NCBI GenBank assembly: GCA_028284415.1
Contig: JANQRU010000004.1
Span: 62,001-126,000, forward strand
Source: Pyrinomonadaceae bacterium
GTDB lineage: Bacteria; Acidobacteriota; Blastocatellia; Pyrinomonadales; Pyrinomonadaceae
DNA length: 64,000 bases
Direction of reading: 5' to 3'
Shown here: in pieces, positions 34,243 to 44,234 of the stretch
Position numbering within the stretch: position 1 is the first letter of the stretch
Layout of the letters: every line of letters begins with the position of its first letter
The notes under the pieces: model-generated
Told to the model about the DNA's origin: nothing
The model's input: only the letters and a program-made list of their open reading frames with translations
Database searches by the model: none
Translations under genes and position numbers: made by a program

Positions 34243-35001
34243 TTATTTTAAAGTAAAATCAAAAATCGTCTTTACAGCCAGTAAAAATACAACTGCAAGA
34301 AAAATTCTCTTGAGCCAGATGTCATTTAGTTTCGTTACGGTTTTCGCTCCGATGTAAGCGGCGATGAACATCGTAATGGCTAGGATAATGCCGAGTTTGT
34401 AATCAATCAAACCCTGCCAAGCGAAAATCACCGTTGCGATCAAAGAGGAAAAAACATTGATAAACTTTGTTCCCGCAACAGCTTCAGTAAAAGTCATTCC
34501 GAAAAAAGCAACATAAACAGCTGTCAAAATTGTTACGTATCCGCCACTATAAAGACCGCCATAAATTCCCAATAAAAAAGTCAAAATAAAAGTTATGATC
34601 TTAGCTTTTTGTGAAATATCCGTAACTTTTTCAATCCCTGCGTCACGTTTTACCAATGTAAAGACTGCAACTAAAATCATTGAAACCGAAACAATTACAG
34701 GTATCGCCTCGCTTGTTATCAAACCAATCAAAATCGCACCAAGTGCCGATGAGATCAGAGTTAAAATCACGAGTGGAGAAAGCTTCTTATAATCAATTAA
34801 TCCTTCTTTTACAAAAGGTAATGTCGCACCGATATTCAAGAAAGTCAGCCCAAACATATTTGTTGCTACCGCAACTTTCGGCTCAATCCCAAATTGAAAC
34901 ATTACAGGAACTGTTACAAGCGAATTACTTCCCGTAACCACACCAATCATACTCATTACGAAAAACACAATAATCAGCAAAATTAGTGATGATAGCGTCA
35001 T
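34243..35001 (-). CDS. TauE/SafE-family membrane transporter
   Basis: 252 residues and about eight hydrophobic helices. The paired helical repeats typical of TauE/SafE proteins begin MSMIGVVTGSNSLVTVPVMFQ and recur as LLGIYGGLYSGGYVTILTAV. Family members export sulfite, sulfoacetate or related anions. It sits between the DUF4350 and MoxR genes in the operon, which is not its usual company, and repeats flank it on both sides, so it may have been inserted into the operon. The substrate is unknown. Confidence 0.85.
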   Translation of the reverse strand: MTLSSLILLIIVFFVMSMIGVVTGSNSLVTVPVMFQFGIEPKVAVATNMFGLTFLNIGATLPFVKEGLIDYKKLSPLVILTLISSALGAILIGLITSEAIPVIVSVSMILVAVFTLVKRDAGIEKVTDISQKAKIITFILTFLLGIYGGLYSGGYVTILTAVYVAFFGMTFTEAVAGTKFINVFSSLIATVIFAWQGLIDYKLGIILAITMFIAAYIGAKTVTKLNDIWLKRIFLAVVFLLAVKTIFDFTLK

Positions 35002-35027
35002 AATCTGAACTGCTGGAAGGAAAAAAT

Positions 35028-35105
35028 GTGAGAATTAGAGCTAATGAAACTAAGAGAAAAAAAATATCTAGAAAATGATTTTCTCTATCCCTCACTCATT
35101 CTCAC
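35028..35105. repeat. imperfect palindromic segment between tauE-like and DUF4350 genes
   Basis: Ends GTGAGAAT and ATTCTCAC pair, and the interior has matching AGAGAAAA and TTTTCTCT words. It slightly overlaps the end of the DUF4350 frame. Confidence 0.4.
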
Positions 35106-36595
35106 TCCCTCTTTTTACCTCTCCTCAATCCCAAATCTTCCTCAATTTTTCTCAGGCGACTGGTTAGATCAACAATTGTTTTTTTGCTCGTCGGTTCACC
35201 GTGCATTATGTCTTCACATTTATAAAGCAAATCCTCGAGTTCTTTGACTTTATGTTTTGTACGCTCGGCAATCTTTGCCGCCAAATCTTCGCGTGAAGTC
35301 GTTTTGTTATCTACGCCAACCAGCCTCGAAACCCGGCGGCGAAAATCACCATAAATATTTTCTAATGCGAGATCATAAGCCTTTGTACGTTGCTGAATTT
35401 GAGCCATTGCGGAAACGTATTCGAGTTTTGAAAGACGATTTGGATCATCGGCAGGCAAAGCTCTTGCAAAACGCCTGCTCTGTGAATAAAAAATTAGTCC
35501 GATCAACAAAAATATCTGCAAAAAGATTGCCACCAGAGGCGTTCCCTCAAAGTATGCAAGCAAGCGATTTTCATTATTTCCATATCCTTGGTGATACTCG
35601 TCAAAAGCAATTTTTCCTATTCGACTATCAACAATATTTATTCCGATCTGTGCATTATCAACTAAGCTAATCCCATTATTTGAAACTATATAAGGATCAC
35701 TCAAATAGATTATTCTCCCTGCTTCAAACGGAAAATCCACCAATAGATTTTGTTTATCGTTGGCAAGATGAATAACCGGAGCAAGCAGAGCTGTATCCGT
35801 ATCTTTTTTAACTTCAACTACGGGAGTTGGTGTAATCACGGGTTTTATGGGTGTCGGTGTTGGAGTCGCAAAAAGCTCATCATTTTCTGTTTTTACATTA
35901 CCGATTTCATCTTCACTGTTTTCTTTTGGAGGCGGTGGCGAAGATGAAGTATTTGCAGGAGCAGTCTGAACAATTTCCGGAGCTTCGCCAACCCCATCCT
36001 TTTCTTCCTCATTTTTCGAGTCAAGCAATCTTGCGACCTTTATTGACGAAGCAAACTTTGATGGTTGTACGGCGTTTACATTGCTTGTAAAAATGCTTGG
36101 AAAAGTCGGTTTTACAGCCTCAGCATCCCCGACCATCTGATTTTGATTTGAAGGATCGACAGTAAAATTTGAGTCGTCTGAGAAATTTTGATAAATGCTC
36201 CAGCTCGCTGTTGTTGAAAGCAATTCTTCGGGTGGATTTCTGTCAATAATTACCAAAGTTCCACCGGCAGAAACCCAATCCAAAATAGCTGTGATTTCTT
36301 TATCTTTTATCTTGCGTCTCGTTTTTCCAATGATTACAAAAGTAGAAATTTTTTCTGTACTAAAAACCCCATTCGTCGGAAAAGGTTCTTGCCAGCGAAT
36401 TACATCTCTCCCTGTTTCTGCTAACAAATCATAAAACGCACGAGTTCCTGTCGCCCCTGTATTGTAGGTCGAACGATTCGGCATTTGTTCTGAATCAGGA
36501 ATTTTTTCCTTTTGAACATACGACGCGGCATTAAGCCCTATGAGTATCGTCAAAAGGAAAATCAGTGCTACAAATATGAAAAGTTTTTGTTTCAT
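35102..36595 (-). CDS. DUF4350-domain membrane protein
   Basis: 497 residues: N-terminal helix (5-25), a DUF4350 region starting near 40 with YNTGATGTRAFYDLLAETGR and ILDWVSAGGTLVIIDRNPPEE, a proline/threonine-rich linker (about 205-262), the end of the sandwich (about 270-345, including FDEYHQGYG), a second helix (about 353-371) and a cytosolic helical tail. DUF4350 resembles glutamine-amidotransferase-like folds and is nearly always encoded with DUF4129 and MoxR genes, as here. The long linker insert with TPTPTP repeats is unusual. Function is unknown; a role in secretion or envelope assembly is assumed from the partners. Confidence 0.85.
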   Translation of the reverse strand: MKQKLFIFVALIFLLTILIGLNAASYVQKEKIPDSEQMPNRSTYNTGATGTRAFYDLLAETGRDVIRWQEPFPTNGVFSTEKISTFVIIGKTRRKIKDKEITAILDWVSAGGTLVIIDRNPPEELLSTTASWSIYQNFSDDSNFTVDPSNQNQMVGDAEAVKPTFPSIFTSNVNAVQPSKFASSIKVARLLDSKNEEEKDGVGEAPEIVQTAPANTSSSPPPPKENSEDEIGNVKTENDELFATPTPTPIKPVITPTPVVEVKKDTDTALLAPVIHLANDKQNLLVDFPFEAGRIIYLSDPYIVSNNGISLVDNAQIGINIVDSRIGKIAFDEYHQGYGNNENRLLAYFEGTPLVAIFLQIFLLIGLIFYSQSRRFARALPADDPNRLSKLEYVSAMAQIQQRTKAYDLALENIYGDFRRRVSRLVGVDNKTTSREDLAAKIAERTKHKVKELEDLLYKCEDIMHGEPTSKKTIVDLTSRLRKIEEDLGLRRGKKRE

Positions 36596-36606
36596 CCATC
36601 ATTTAT

Positions 36607-36639
36607 CATTTATCAAAAATTTCAAAAGAGAGATAAATG
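36607..36639. repeat. short hairpin in the DUF4350/DUF4129 gap
   Basis: CATTTATC (36607-36614) pairs with GATAAATG (36632-36639) across an A-rich loop; bases of the same kind recur around 45665-45690. Short and AT-rich, so possibly chance. Confidence 0.3.
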
Positions 36640-36640
36640 G

Positions 36641-37729
36641 CTAATTCTTATTCAACGCTTTTTTGTAATCTATTTTGAATTCTTCCCAATCTTCTTCATC
36701 TGCATCCTCAAAACCGTACCAATGGCGTTCGTAATTAAGAGTTAAGTCGTTCATATTTTCATGCAGTTCGCGTTTTTTGCGAATGGAGCGTAAGTAGTCT
36801 CTGTTGGTTTTGTGTTTTGCCAGACCGATTAATTTCCGTTCGCTAAGTTCAAATAAAAGTGCGATGTAACCTTTCCGAATTGCTTCGCGTAAGTTACCGT
36901 CAATGGCAAGCTTTTCTGCTTGGTTGAAAAGATTTTCGGTAGTTTCGTCGGCTGAAAGTTTTTCGCCCAAAATAAAACGCTCTTTCTTTTTGTTTCGCCT
37001 TTCTCTTTCGCGGTATTTTTTAATGAAAAATGGTGCAAACTTGTAGATAAGAAAAGCGATTAATCCAAAAATCACAACATAGAGTACCCATTGCATTACA
37101 TAAGCTACTGTGCCGAAACTACTTGCAGGCAAAGGCTCTCTTCTTTGCGGACGAAAATTCTTTTTCATCCATTCATCAAACCAACGCCAGATTCTTTGAA
37201 GCAAACTCTCTTCTTCAACCTCAGGCTTTTTGAATTCTTCCCGTTTTAGTATTTCTGATAATTTTCTTTTTTCCTCATCTTTGCTCGTCTCGGAAGCTTT
37301 TGCTTTTTCAAATTCCTTTAGTTTTGCTTCTATTGCTTCCAACCTCTCGGAAATTGATATTAAAATCAGGCGTTTGTCTTCGGCAGTTTTTTTCTCGTCT
37401 TTGTATTCTTCAATTTTGTCTGAAATCCATTTATTGTTTACTTCAAACGTAGTTCCATCAAACTCTATTTTTTCTTCAGCAGGCAATATTTCTTTTGCTT
37501 TTTCAAAGGTGTTCTCAATTCTTTCTTCATTTTCTTCGGCTGAAACATTTTCTGAAGGGAGAGTGAGTGCGGCGAATTCTATTTTGAGCTGATTTACATT
37601 TTTTTTGTATTCTTCAAAAGTTTTGGAAAGTGAAATATCAGGAAAAACCAAAAACACAAAAACCAAACAAACCATCAGCAGTTTGATCTTGTGTTTTTTA
37701 AGCAGACTTTTTCCTTTTATTTTTTTCAT
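36641..37729 (-). CDS. DUF4129-domain membrane protein
   Basis: 362 residues: an N-terminal hydrophobic segment (about 15-32), a long charged helical region (about 40-190), one more membrane helix (about 212-234) and the DUF4129 domain at about 262-358, with GYIALLFELSERKLIGLAKHKT-type helix and closing ERHWYGFEDADEEDWEEF. It begins 3 bp after the upstream gene and is followed 45 bp later by the DUF4350 gene. DUF4129 proteins accompany MoxR and transglutaminase-like proteins in several phyla; the molecular role is not established. Confidence 0.85.
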   Translation of the reverse strand: MKKIKGKSLLKKHKIKLLMVCLVFVFLVFPDISLSKTFEEYKKNVNQLKIEFAALTLPSENVSAEENEERIENTFEKAKEILPAEEKIEFDGTTFEVNNKWISDKIEEYKDEKKTAEDKRLILISISERLEAIEAKLKEFEKAKASETSKDEEKRKLSEILKREEFKKPEVEEESLLQRIWRWFDEWMKKNFRPQRREPLPASSFGTVAYVMQWVLYVVIFGLIAFLIYKFAPFFIKKYRERERRNKKKERFILGEKLSADETTENLFNQAEKLAIDGNLREAIRKGYIALLFELSERKLIGLAKHKTNRDYLRSIRKKRELHENMNDLTLNYERHWYGFEDADEEDWEEFKIDYKKALNKN

Positions 37730-37732
37730 TTT

Positions 37733-38869
37733 TTAATCCAAACCAAGAACGGAGTTTGATTTTTTTTGACTCTTTAAATTCGCTTCATTGGGTAGTTGAT
37801 TAAATTGTTGATTTGTCTGTGGCGAAGTCTGATTTGATAGAGCCGGTTGGAGCGGATTTACATATTTTTGCGGAACAGAAGGAATATCTCCCAGACGCCT
37901 CGCTGCCATAAGTTCTATATCATAACCTTCGCTTTGCACTCTTTCATCAACATAAAGCAAACACAAACCGATCATCAAAATCGGTGTCAACAAAATCAAA
38001 CTTAATTCAGTAATAACTTGGGTAGCAATTTCGTACCAAGCAGGTAACATATCGGCGGCGTCAAACGAGAAAAAATCTATCCCATTTGCCCAAGCGTACC
38101 AACCGAGCGGAACATAAAAAAGCGATAGAGCGGAATAAATTGCCAGAAGTGTAAAGATAAAAAGTGCCCCAACTCTTTTTACATTTTTGCTTGCTAAACT
38201 CGCACTACGCCCTATTGCAGAAAATGCCCCCTGCCCTTCTACAAGCATAACTTGCGGGACATAAATAAATCTGGAAACAACCAGAAAGAACAACCACAAA
38301 CTTCCAAATATTATTACTAAAGTAACAGCTAAAGAAGCGAGAAAGGCAAGGATTTGAACATATTGCAAAACCACCGCGACGAGCGCAATTCCGATAACTG
38401 CAACTATTATTGCAATATAAAAAATAATTAAGCCGAAAAAGCCAAGCAGAAATACTAAAAGTGTAGAAGTTCCCGTCAATCCCCAAAATCTGCTCTTAAC
38501 ATTTTTGTATGTTTCTCGAAATGTTATCGGCTCGCCAAATAGCAGATGTCGCACAAAATTTCTAGATGCTCCTCCCATCACAACAAAAACTGCAATTAGC
38601 TGAATGAACCAAATAAAAAAGCTTCCTAGAGATAAAAAGAATTGATAAAAGGTAGCTTCTGTCGGATTAGCCGCACTTACCGAAAAGAGATTTTTTGCTA
38701 AGATCATCCAACAGATCAGAAAGATCGCTCCCATCACGATCGGCGGAGAAGCGATAAGAATAAAAGTCCAAAAATTCTTCCTGTAAAATCTAACCGAACG
38801 GTCAATTAAATCTCCCGCTCCGAGAGGAGTTAGTGCTAATTGAGAGTTGGAAGCATCTGAGCGATTCAT
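37733..38869 (-). CDS. multi-pass membrane protein heading the MoxR operon
   Basis: 378 residues with about six hydrophobic helices between 35 and 300, and a soluble Gln/Asn-rich tail (about 335-378, NQTSPQTNQQFNQLPNEA). The start SQLALTPLGAGDLIDRSVRFYRKNFW resembles proteins annotated as having the glycerophosphodiesterase-type membrane domain or DUF7544; the family is not firm. It is the promoter-proximal gene of the five-gene operon running down to the MoxR gene. Confidence 0.65.
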   Translation of the reverse strand: MNRSDASNSQLALTPLGAGDLIDRSVRFYRKNFWTFILIASPPIVMGAIFLICWMILAKNLFSVSAANPTEATFYQFFLSLGSFFIWFIQLIAVFVVMGGASRNFVRHLLFGEPITFRETYKNVKSRFWGLTGTSTLLVFLLGFFGLIIFYIAIIVAVIGIALVAVVLQYVQILAFLASLAVTLVIIFGSLWLFFLVVSRFIYVPQVMLVEGQGAFSAIGRSASLASKNVKRVGALFIFTLLAIYSALSLFYVPLGWYAWANGIDFFSFDAADMLPAWYEIATQVITELSLILLTPILMIGLCLLYVDERVQSEGYDIELMAARRLGDIPSVPQKYVNPLQPALSNQTSPQTNQQFNQLPNEANLKSQKKSNSVLGLD

Positions 38870-39323
38870 TACATTAAAATTCCCACAAGTAAAGTTTCAT
38901 TGCAAGGCTAATTATGGTTTTCAAATTATTTCGATTAGCAATTTTTTTTTGAAAATTTGCGATTTATTGCGTTCAAGAAATGTTTCAGACATTTTTATTG
39001 AATAATATGACTTGATAAATCCCATTTCTCGGATTAAATTCATATACACAGCAATTAATGCAATATTCTAAATAAAATCCAGAAAATCGAAATATTTTCA
39101 CTACTTTAAAAGATTTATAAAACACTATAAGTCTGTGATTTTATTATAATTAGCAGAATATCCGAATTAATGGAATAAATTTTGCTTTGTAAATAGATAT
39201 CGTTCCTTCATAAATATTTTAGTCATTTTACAATAAATTAATATTTATTTGATGGTTGGTCTGTTAGCCCTAACACCAACCTGATAAGGAATCTAACCTA
39301 AAAAAAAACAGAAGGAGTAAAGA
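38870..39323. promoter_or_regulatory. 454-bp leader/promoter region of the first TonB-dependent receptor
   Basis: AT-rich and gene-free. Near the 3' end, GGTTGGT (39254-39260) pairs with ACCAACC (39275-39281) with an inner GTTA/TAAC stem, forming a hairpin about 40 bases before the start codon. AAGGAG (39312-39317) is an ideal ribosome site. No clear promoter boxes could be fixed by eye in the AT-rich part. Confidence 0.5.
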
Positions 39324-42300
39324 ATGAAACGATTTATATTAGCTACGTTTGTGTTGTGTTTATTTACAGCACTGGCTATAGCTCAATCTACATCCGGCGT
39401 TCTCGTTGGTACTGTTTCAGGTCCTGATGGTTTGTTACCGGGTGCGACAGTCACATTAACTGATAATCAGACTGGTCGTGTCCTAACAACCACAACCAAT
39501 GACAGTGGAGGATTCCGTTTCAGTCAAATTTCTTTCGGTACTTATACCGTAAGAGTTAGTGCTGACGGATTCAAAACTTACGTTGCGACCGAACTTAAGA
39601 TTGACGCTAACCAAACGTACACGCTTAATCCAAAACTAGAGCTTGGTGATGTAGCAGCTGAAGTTACGGTTTCTGCAGGTGCTGAAATTGTTAACTCATC
39701 AAATGCTGAGTTGAGTACGACAGTAAGTCCTAAACAAGTTTTAGATTTACCAATCAATGGTCGTAACCCGCTCGCCCTGCTTAACCTTCAAGCTGGTGTT
39801 AATGCAACAAGTAGTTCAATTAACGGACAACGTTCATCATCAGTAAACTACACTCGTGATGGAATTAACGTTCAGGATAACTTCATCAGAACCGGTGGAT
39901 TTGTACAAGACAGACCAACCGTAGATGACACAGGTGAATTTACAGTTGTAACCCAAAACTCAGGTGCTGAACTTGGAAACGGTGGTTCAACTCAAGTATT
40001 GCTTGTAACACCTCGTGGTGGTAGTGAATTCAGTGGTGCGGCTTATATCTATAACCGTAACTCGGCTTTTGCTGCTAACGAATTTGGTAACAATGCATTA
40101 GGAGTTGAAAAACCATTCCTAAATCGTAACCAATTCGGCGGAAAACTCTCAGGACCTATTCCTATTCCGGGAGTAGGACAAGGAACACCTATTTTCTTCA
40201 AAGATAAAGGTTTCTTCTTTGTAAACTATGAGCGTTTCTTACTACGCCAAACAAACTCTGTAACAACCAGCACATTGTTGCCACAGTTCCGCGATGGAAC
40301 ATTCACATATACGGCAAACGATGGAACTACACAAACAGTTAACATTTTAACTGGTGCAGGTTTATTAGCACCAATTCCTGCTGCTGCAAATGGTCCCGGA
40401 TCGGCAAACCCTGTTACAGGAGTTGATCCTATTATTCAACAACGCATTTTGAGCAGACTACCTAACTCAGGTAATGGTCCAATTCAGAATGGTGGTTTGA
40501 CACAACAGAATCTTTTCAATGTAAGTGATAACACGACACGTGATACATTCATTACCAGAATTGACGTTGAAATCACCGACAAACACAACATTTATGGTGT
40601 TTATCGTTTTGTTGATAACCAAGACCAACGCCCAGACGTTGAATTTGGTTTTGAAGATCCTTTTGTAAATGTAACTTCTTACAATCGATTCTTCGTTGCA
40701 GCTTGGAGATCAGTTTGGGGATCTAATTTTTCAAATGAATTAAGGGTTTCTTATACAGATAACAATCCTTTCTTCGCAGAATCAGAGAACTTCCCAACAG
40801 ACTATATTATCGGTGGGTTACCATTTATTACTGACCCCAATCCTAGTTTCCAAGATCAAGGTCGCGTAACTAATCAATATACATTCCAAAACAATGCAAC
40901 ATTCACTTTCGGAAATCACACATTCCGATTTGGTGGTGAGCATGTAAGACAAATTATTGATACACAAACCAACTTTAACAGAGTTCCAGTTTACAATCTT
41001 TCTACAGGTGGCGGCGCTACGCCATTTGATGCACTTGAGTCAAATCTGTTCCCGGGTGGTATTGGTGGAACGGCACTTGGAAGAGCAAATTCACTTAGAG
41101 CGTTGCTTGGTGGTGTAATTGGAAGCGGAACGGTTGCAGCTAACTATCAAGGACCGAATATTGGTCCGGTAATCGGCTCAACTCAACAACAAAACTTCCG
41201 TTATTCAACAACTGGTTTATACATCAGTGACCAATGGAGAGTTAGACCTAATTTAACTCTTACCTTAGGTTTGCGTTATGATTTCTTCTCACCACTCGAA
41301 AATCCGGAGCAAGTTTATCTTGAACCTGATCTAGAAGGTGCTGAAACTTTTGATGCAATCAGAACAGCTCTTATTGATTCTACAGGTCAATACGACATTA
41401 TCGGAACAAACACAGGTACTCCGGGTAGATTCTTCAACCCTGATTACAATAACTTTGGTCCAAACATTGCGGTTGCCTGGTCACCAAACTTTGAAAGCGG
41501 TCCGTTAGGATGGTTCTTTGGTAAAAATAGAGAATCTACAATCCGTGGTGGTTTCAGAATCGGATACATTAACGACGAATTTATTCGTGGTTCTGACAAT
41601 GCTTTAGGTGGAAATGATGGTTTGAACTTCACAGTTGATGCATTGCAAAATGGTTCAGCTTTGTTCAATGCCCGATTAAATAACCTTCCTGGGTTTACAT
41701 TGCCAAATTTCCAAAATCCGCCAATTAGCTTTGCAACCAATAACGCTAATGATCCATTTACATTCAATACTGTTTTTGCCGTTGATCCCAACTTGGAAAT
41801 ACAGCAAAACTTCGAATGGAATATTGGCTACCAAAGAGAAATCGGATTTGATACGGCTATTGAATTTCGTTATGTAGGTGGTATGAGTAATAACATGCAC
41901 CAAGCATTCGACTTCAACCAAGTACGTATCAATGAAGATAACTTCTACAATGACTTCTTAACTATAAGAAACAACTGTAGATCATACATTGCAGCAAACA
42001 ATGCTAATCCTGCTAATCCTACACGTTATCTTGATGGACGATGCTCTTTCACAGAGTACTTAGGGCTTGCAGGTGCAGCTCCGGGAGTTGTTGCAATCAC
42101 AACCCCTTCTGCATTGCTAAATGCTCGATTCCTACCAACAAGTACGGCACAAGGTATTGTTGGACAAGCTGCTGTTGTTTGGGTACAAAACAGAAACCTT
42201 GCACGTACATTCTTCGTAGATGGATTTGAGCCAACAGTTCTGCTCAATAATGCTAACGCTGGTGTTGTAGATTTACTTACAAATGCAGGTAAATACAGAT

Positions 42301-43133
42301 ACAACGCTCTTCAAGCAGAAATTCGCAGAAGATTTACGGATGGTTTACAGTTCCAAGCTAACTACACCTTCCAGAAAACTCTGACTGACTCAGGTACTGA
42401 CAACCAATCAAGATTTAATCCATATCTTGACTTTGCAAGACCTGAATTAGAATATGCGAGAGCTGACTATGACAGAACCCACACGATCAATATCAACGCT
42501 AACTATGAATTACCGTTTGGTAAAGGAAAACCATTCCTAAACCAAGGTGGCATTGTTGATAAGATCTTTGGTGGATTCCAGTTGACGACAATTATGAACA
42601 TCAGTTCTGGTGCTCCAATTTCTATTAAAGATATTAACGGAACACTCAACAGAACAGGTCGTTCTAACCGCCAAACAGCTAACTCCAGCTTAACTCCTGA
42701 TCAAATCGCAGACTTGATTGGAATTAACTTTGTAGATGGTCGAGTTTACTTCATTGACCCGTCAGTAATCGGACCGGATGGTTCTGCTACAAACGGTAAT
42801 GTAGAGCCTTTTGCAGATGATAGATTCCCAGGTCAAGTATTCTTCAGAGTTCAGCCTGGATTTACAGGAAATCTTCCAAGAGCGTTCTTGAATGGTCCTT
42901 GGTATTACAATGTTGACGCTGGTTTGATCAAAAACATCAGATTTGGTGAAAGATTTAGAGTTCAGTTACGTGCGGAAGCATTTAACCTCCTAAACAAAAC
43001 CAACTGGTTTATCGGTCAAAACACAGGTACATTTGATATTGATGACGCTGCCGGAACAACCTTCGGTGAAGTTCCGGTACAAAACACTTTCAGTCCACGT
43101 ATTATGCAATTTGCATTCAGATTTGAATTCTAA
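39324..43133 (+). CDS. TonB-dependent receptor, Oar-like with carboxypeptidase-regulatory domain
   Basis: 1,269 residues. A signal peptide (MKRFILATFVLCLFTALAIA) precedes a carboxypeptidase-regulatory-like beta-sandwich (about 25-110, SGVLVGTVSGPDGLLPGATV), a plug domain (from about 120, with LPINGRNPLALLNLQAGV), and a long outer-membrane beta barrel that ends in F-R-F-E-F with the terminal Phe needed for BAM insertion. Oar-like receptors are expanded in Acidobacteriota and probably import large or polymer-derived substrates. No SusD-like partner is nearby. A strong terminator follows the stop and AAGGAG precedes the ATG. Confidence 0.93.
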   Translation: MKRFILATFVLCLFTALAIAQSTSGVLVGTVSGPDGLLPGATVTLTDNQTGRVLTTTTNDSGGFRFSQISFGTYTVRVSADGFKTYVATELKIDANQTYTLNPKLELGDVAAEVTVSAGAEIVNSSNAELSTTVSPKQVLDLPINGRNPLALLNLQAGVNATSSSINGQRSSSVNYTRDGINVQDNFIRTGGFVQDRPTVDDTGEFTVVTQNSGAELGNGGSTQVLLVTPRGGSEFSGAAYIYNRNSAFAANEFGNNALGVEKPFLNRNQFGGKLSGPIPIPGVGQGTPIFFKDKGFFFVNYERFLLRQTNSVTTSTLLPQFRDGTFTYTANDGTTQTVNILTGAGLLAPIPAAANGPGSANPVTGVDPIIQQRILSRLPNSGNGPIQNGGLTQQNLFNVSDNTTRDTFITRIDVEITDKHNIYGVYRFVDNQDQRPDVEFGFEDPFVNVTSYNRFFVAAWRSVWGSNFSNELRVSYTDNNPFFAESENFPTDYIIGGLPFITDPNPSFQDQGRVTNQYTFQNNATFTFGNHTFRFGGEHVRQIIDTQTNFNRVPVYNLSTGGGATPFDALESNLFPGGIGGTALGRANSLRALLGGVIGSGTVAANYQGPNIGPVIGSTQQQNFRYSTTGLYISDQWRVRPNLTLTLGLRYDFFSPLENPEQVYLEPDLEGAETFDAIRTALIDSTGQYDIIGTNTGTPGRFFNPDYNNFGPNIAVAWSPNFESGPLGWFFGKNRESTIRGGFRIGYINDEFIRGSDNALGGNDGLNFTVDALQNGSALFNARLNNLPGFTLPNFQNPPISFATNNANDPFTFNTVFAVDPNLEIQQNFEWNIGYQREIGFDTAIEFRYVGGMSNNMHQAFDFNQVRINEDNFYNDFLTIRNNCRSYIAANNANPANPTRYLDGRCSFTEYLGLAGAAPGVVAITTPSALLNARFLPTSTAQGIVGQAAVVWVQNRNLARTFFVDGFEPTVLLNNANAGVVDLLTNAGKYRYNALQAEIRRRFTDGLQFQANYTFQKTLTDSGTDNQSRFNPYLDFARPELEYARADYDRTHTININANYELPFGKGKPFLNQGGIVDKIFGGFQLTTIMNISSGAPISIKDINGTLNRTGRSNRQTANSSLTPDQIADLIGINFVDGRVYFIDPSVIGPDGSATNGNVEPFADDRFPGQVFFRVQPGFTGNLPRAFLNGPWYYNVDAGLIKNIRFGERFRVQLRAEAFNLLNKTNWFIGQNTGTFDIDDAAGTTFGEVPVQNTFSPRIMQFAFRFEF

Positions 43134-43159
43134 TCGCATATATGTCGGATAGACTTGAT

Positions 43160-43196
43160 GGACGTTGTTTCTTAATAAGAAGCAACGTCCGTTTTT
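43160..43196 (+). terminator. Rho-independent terminator after the first receptor
   Basis: Arms GGACGTTGTTTCTT (43160-43173) and AAGAAGCAACGTCC (43177-43190) form a 14-bp stem with one G-U pair and a 3-base loop, then GTTTTT. It separates the receptor from the LolA-like gene. Confidence 0.85.
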
Positions 43197-43261
43197 CTGA
43201 TAACATCAAAACAGTCTTTTATACGATTTTCTGTAAAATATTTAAGAATTTGGAGCATATT

Positions 43262-44170
43262 ATGAACAGCATTTTAAGAAAGGCTTTCGCTGTATTTTCA
43301 ATCTTTTTTGTTGCCTTGTTTCTGGTAAATTCAGAATCTTTGGCAAAGACAAAAAAAGATAAAATTAAACCTGAAGAATTAATAACAAAACATTTAGAAT
43401 CAATCGGGACGTCAGAAGCCCGCAACGCCATAACATCAATGATGAGCGTTGGTAGATCAAAAGTAGTATTTAAAGGGCGCGGAACAGGAACCACAGAAGG
43501 CTTGGTAGTTATTGCTTCTCAGGCTGAAAAGAATATGATCGGAATGAAGTTTCGCAATCCCGACTATCAATATGAAGCAATGGGATACGACGGGGAAGAT
43601 TTTTCTGTCGGGTACGCCAAAGCAGGTGTCCGCTCAACGCTTGGAGGTTTTCTAAGATTAAATGAAAAAACCTTTAAATCAGGAATTCTTGGTGGAGTTC
43701 TTTCTACCTCTTGGGAACTACTCAAATACGATAAAAAACGTGGAAGGATCAAATATAAAGGCACAGAAACAATTGATGGAGTGGAACTTGTTAAGTTCGA
43801 GTACAATCCAAGAAAAGGCTCTGATTTAGACGTAATGATGTTTTTTGACGCTCAGAATTTCAGACATATGAGAACTGAATATAAGAGAGTTATTTCATCA
43901 GGGTTAGGGCGCTCGGTCGGTGCTAACGGTCGGGTAAACTCAAGAGTTGATAATTCCGCCCAACAAAGCGAAACCCGTTACAAAATGGTAGAAAATTTTG
44001 GAGATTTCAAAGTTGTGAACGGTCTGAATCTACCTCATCAATACAATTTGTATTTGGAGATACTAACGGGAAATGGTTCAACTGCTTATGATTGGAAAAT
44101 GAGTTTGCAACAGTTTTATTTCAATCAGGAATTAGGAGCTGAACAATTTCGAGTAGATAATGTTCAATAA
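43262..44170 (+). CDS. exported LolA-like protein (outer-membrane lipoprotein-sorting type)
   Basis: 302 residues from the ATG at 43262, which has GGAG six bases upstream and begins a signal peptide ending near SLAK; longer frames run through the terminator. The body is beta-rich with an early helix (EELITKHLESIG) and repeating strand pairs (GMKFRNPDYQYEAMGYDGEDF, GRIKYKGTETIDGVELVKFEY), as in LolA-fold periplasmic carriers. It may escort lipids or act beside the receptor, which it follows. Alternatively it is a generic lipid-binding domain protein. A terminator follows directly. Confidence 0.65.
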   Translation: MNSILRKAFAVFSIFFVALFLVNSESLAKTKKDKIKPEELITKHLESIGTSEARNAITSMMSVGRSKVVFKGRGTGTTEGLVVIASQAEKNMIGMKFRNPDYQYEAMGYDGEDFSVGYAKAGVRSTLGGFLRLNEKTFKSGILGGVLSTSWELLKYDKKRGRIKYKGTETIDGVELVKFEYNPRKGSDLDVMMFFDAQNFRHMRTEYKRVISSGLGRSVGANGRVNSRVDNSAQQSETRYKMVENFGDFKVVNGLNLPHQYNLYLEILTGNGSTAYDWKMSLQQFYFNQELGAEQFRVDNVQ

Positions 44171-44191
44171 TTGTTTCTTCAAATTAACTTG

Positions 44192-44229
44192 AAACAGACA
44201 GCCTGATTTTACAAGCTGTCTGTTTTTTT
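44192..44229 (+). terminator. Rho-independent terminator after the LolA-like gene
   Basis: AAACAGACAGC (44192-44202) pairs exactly with GCTGTCTGTTT (44215-44225), followed by more T residues to 44229. It lies in the gap to the convergent response-regulator gene. Confidence 0.85.
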
Positions 44230-44234
44230 GTGAT

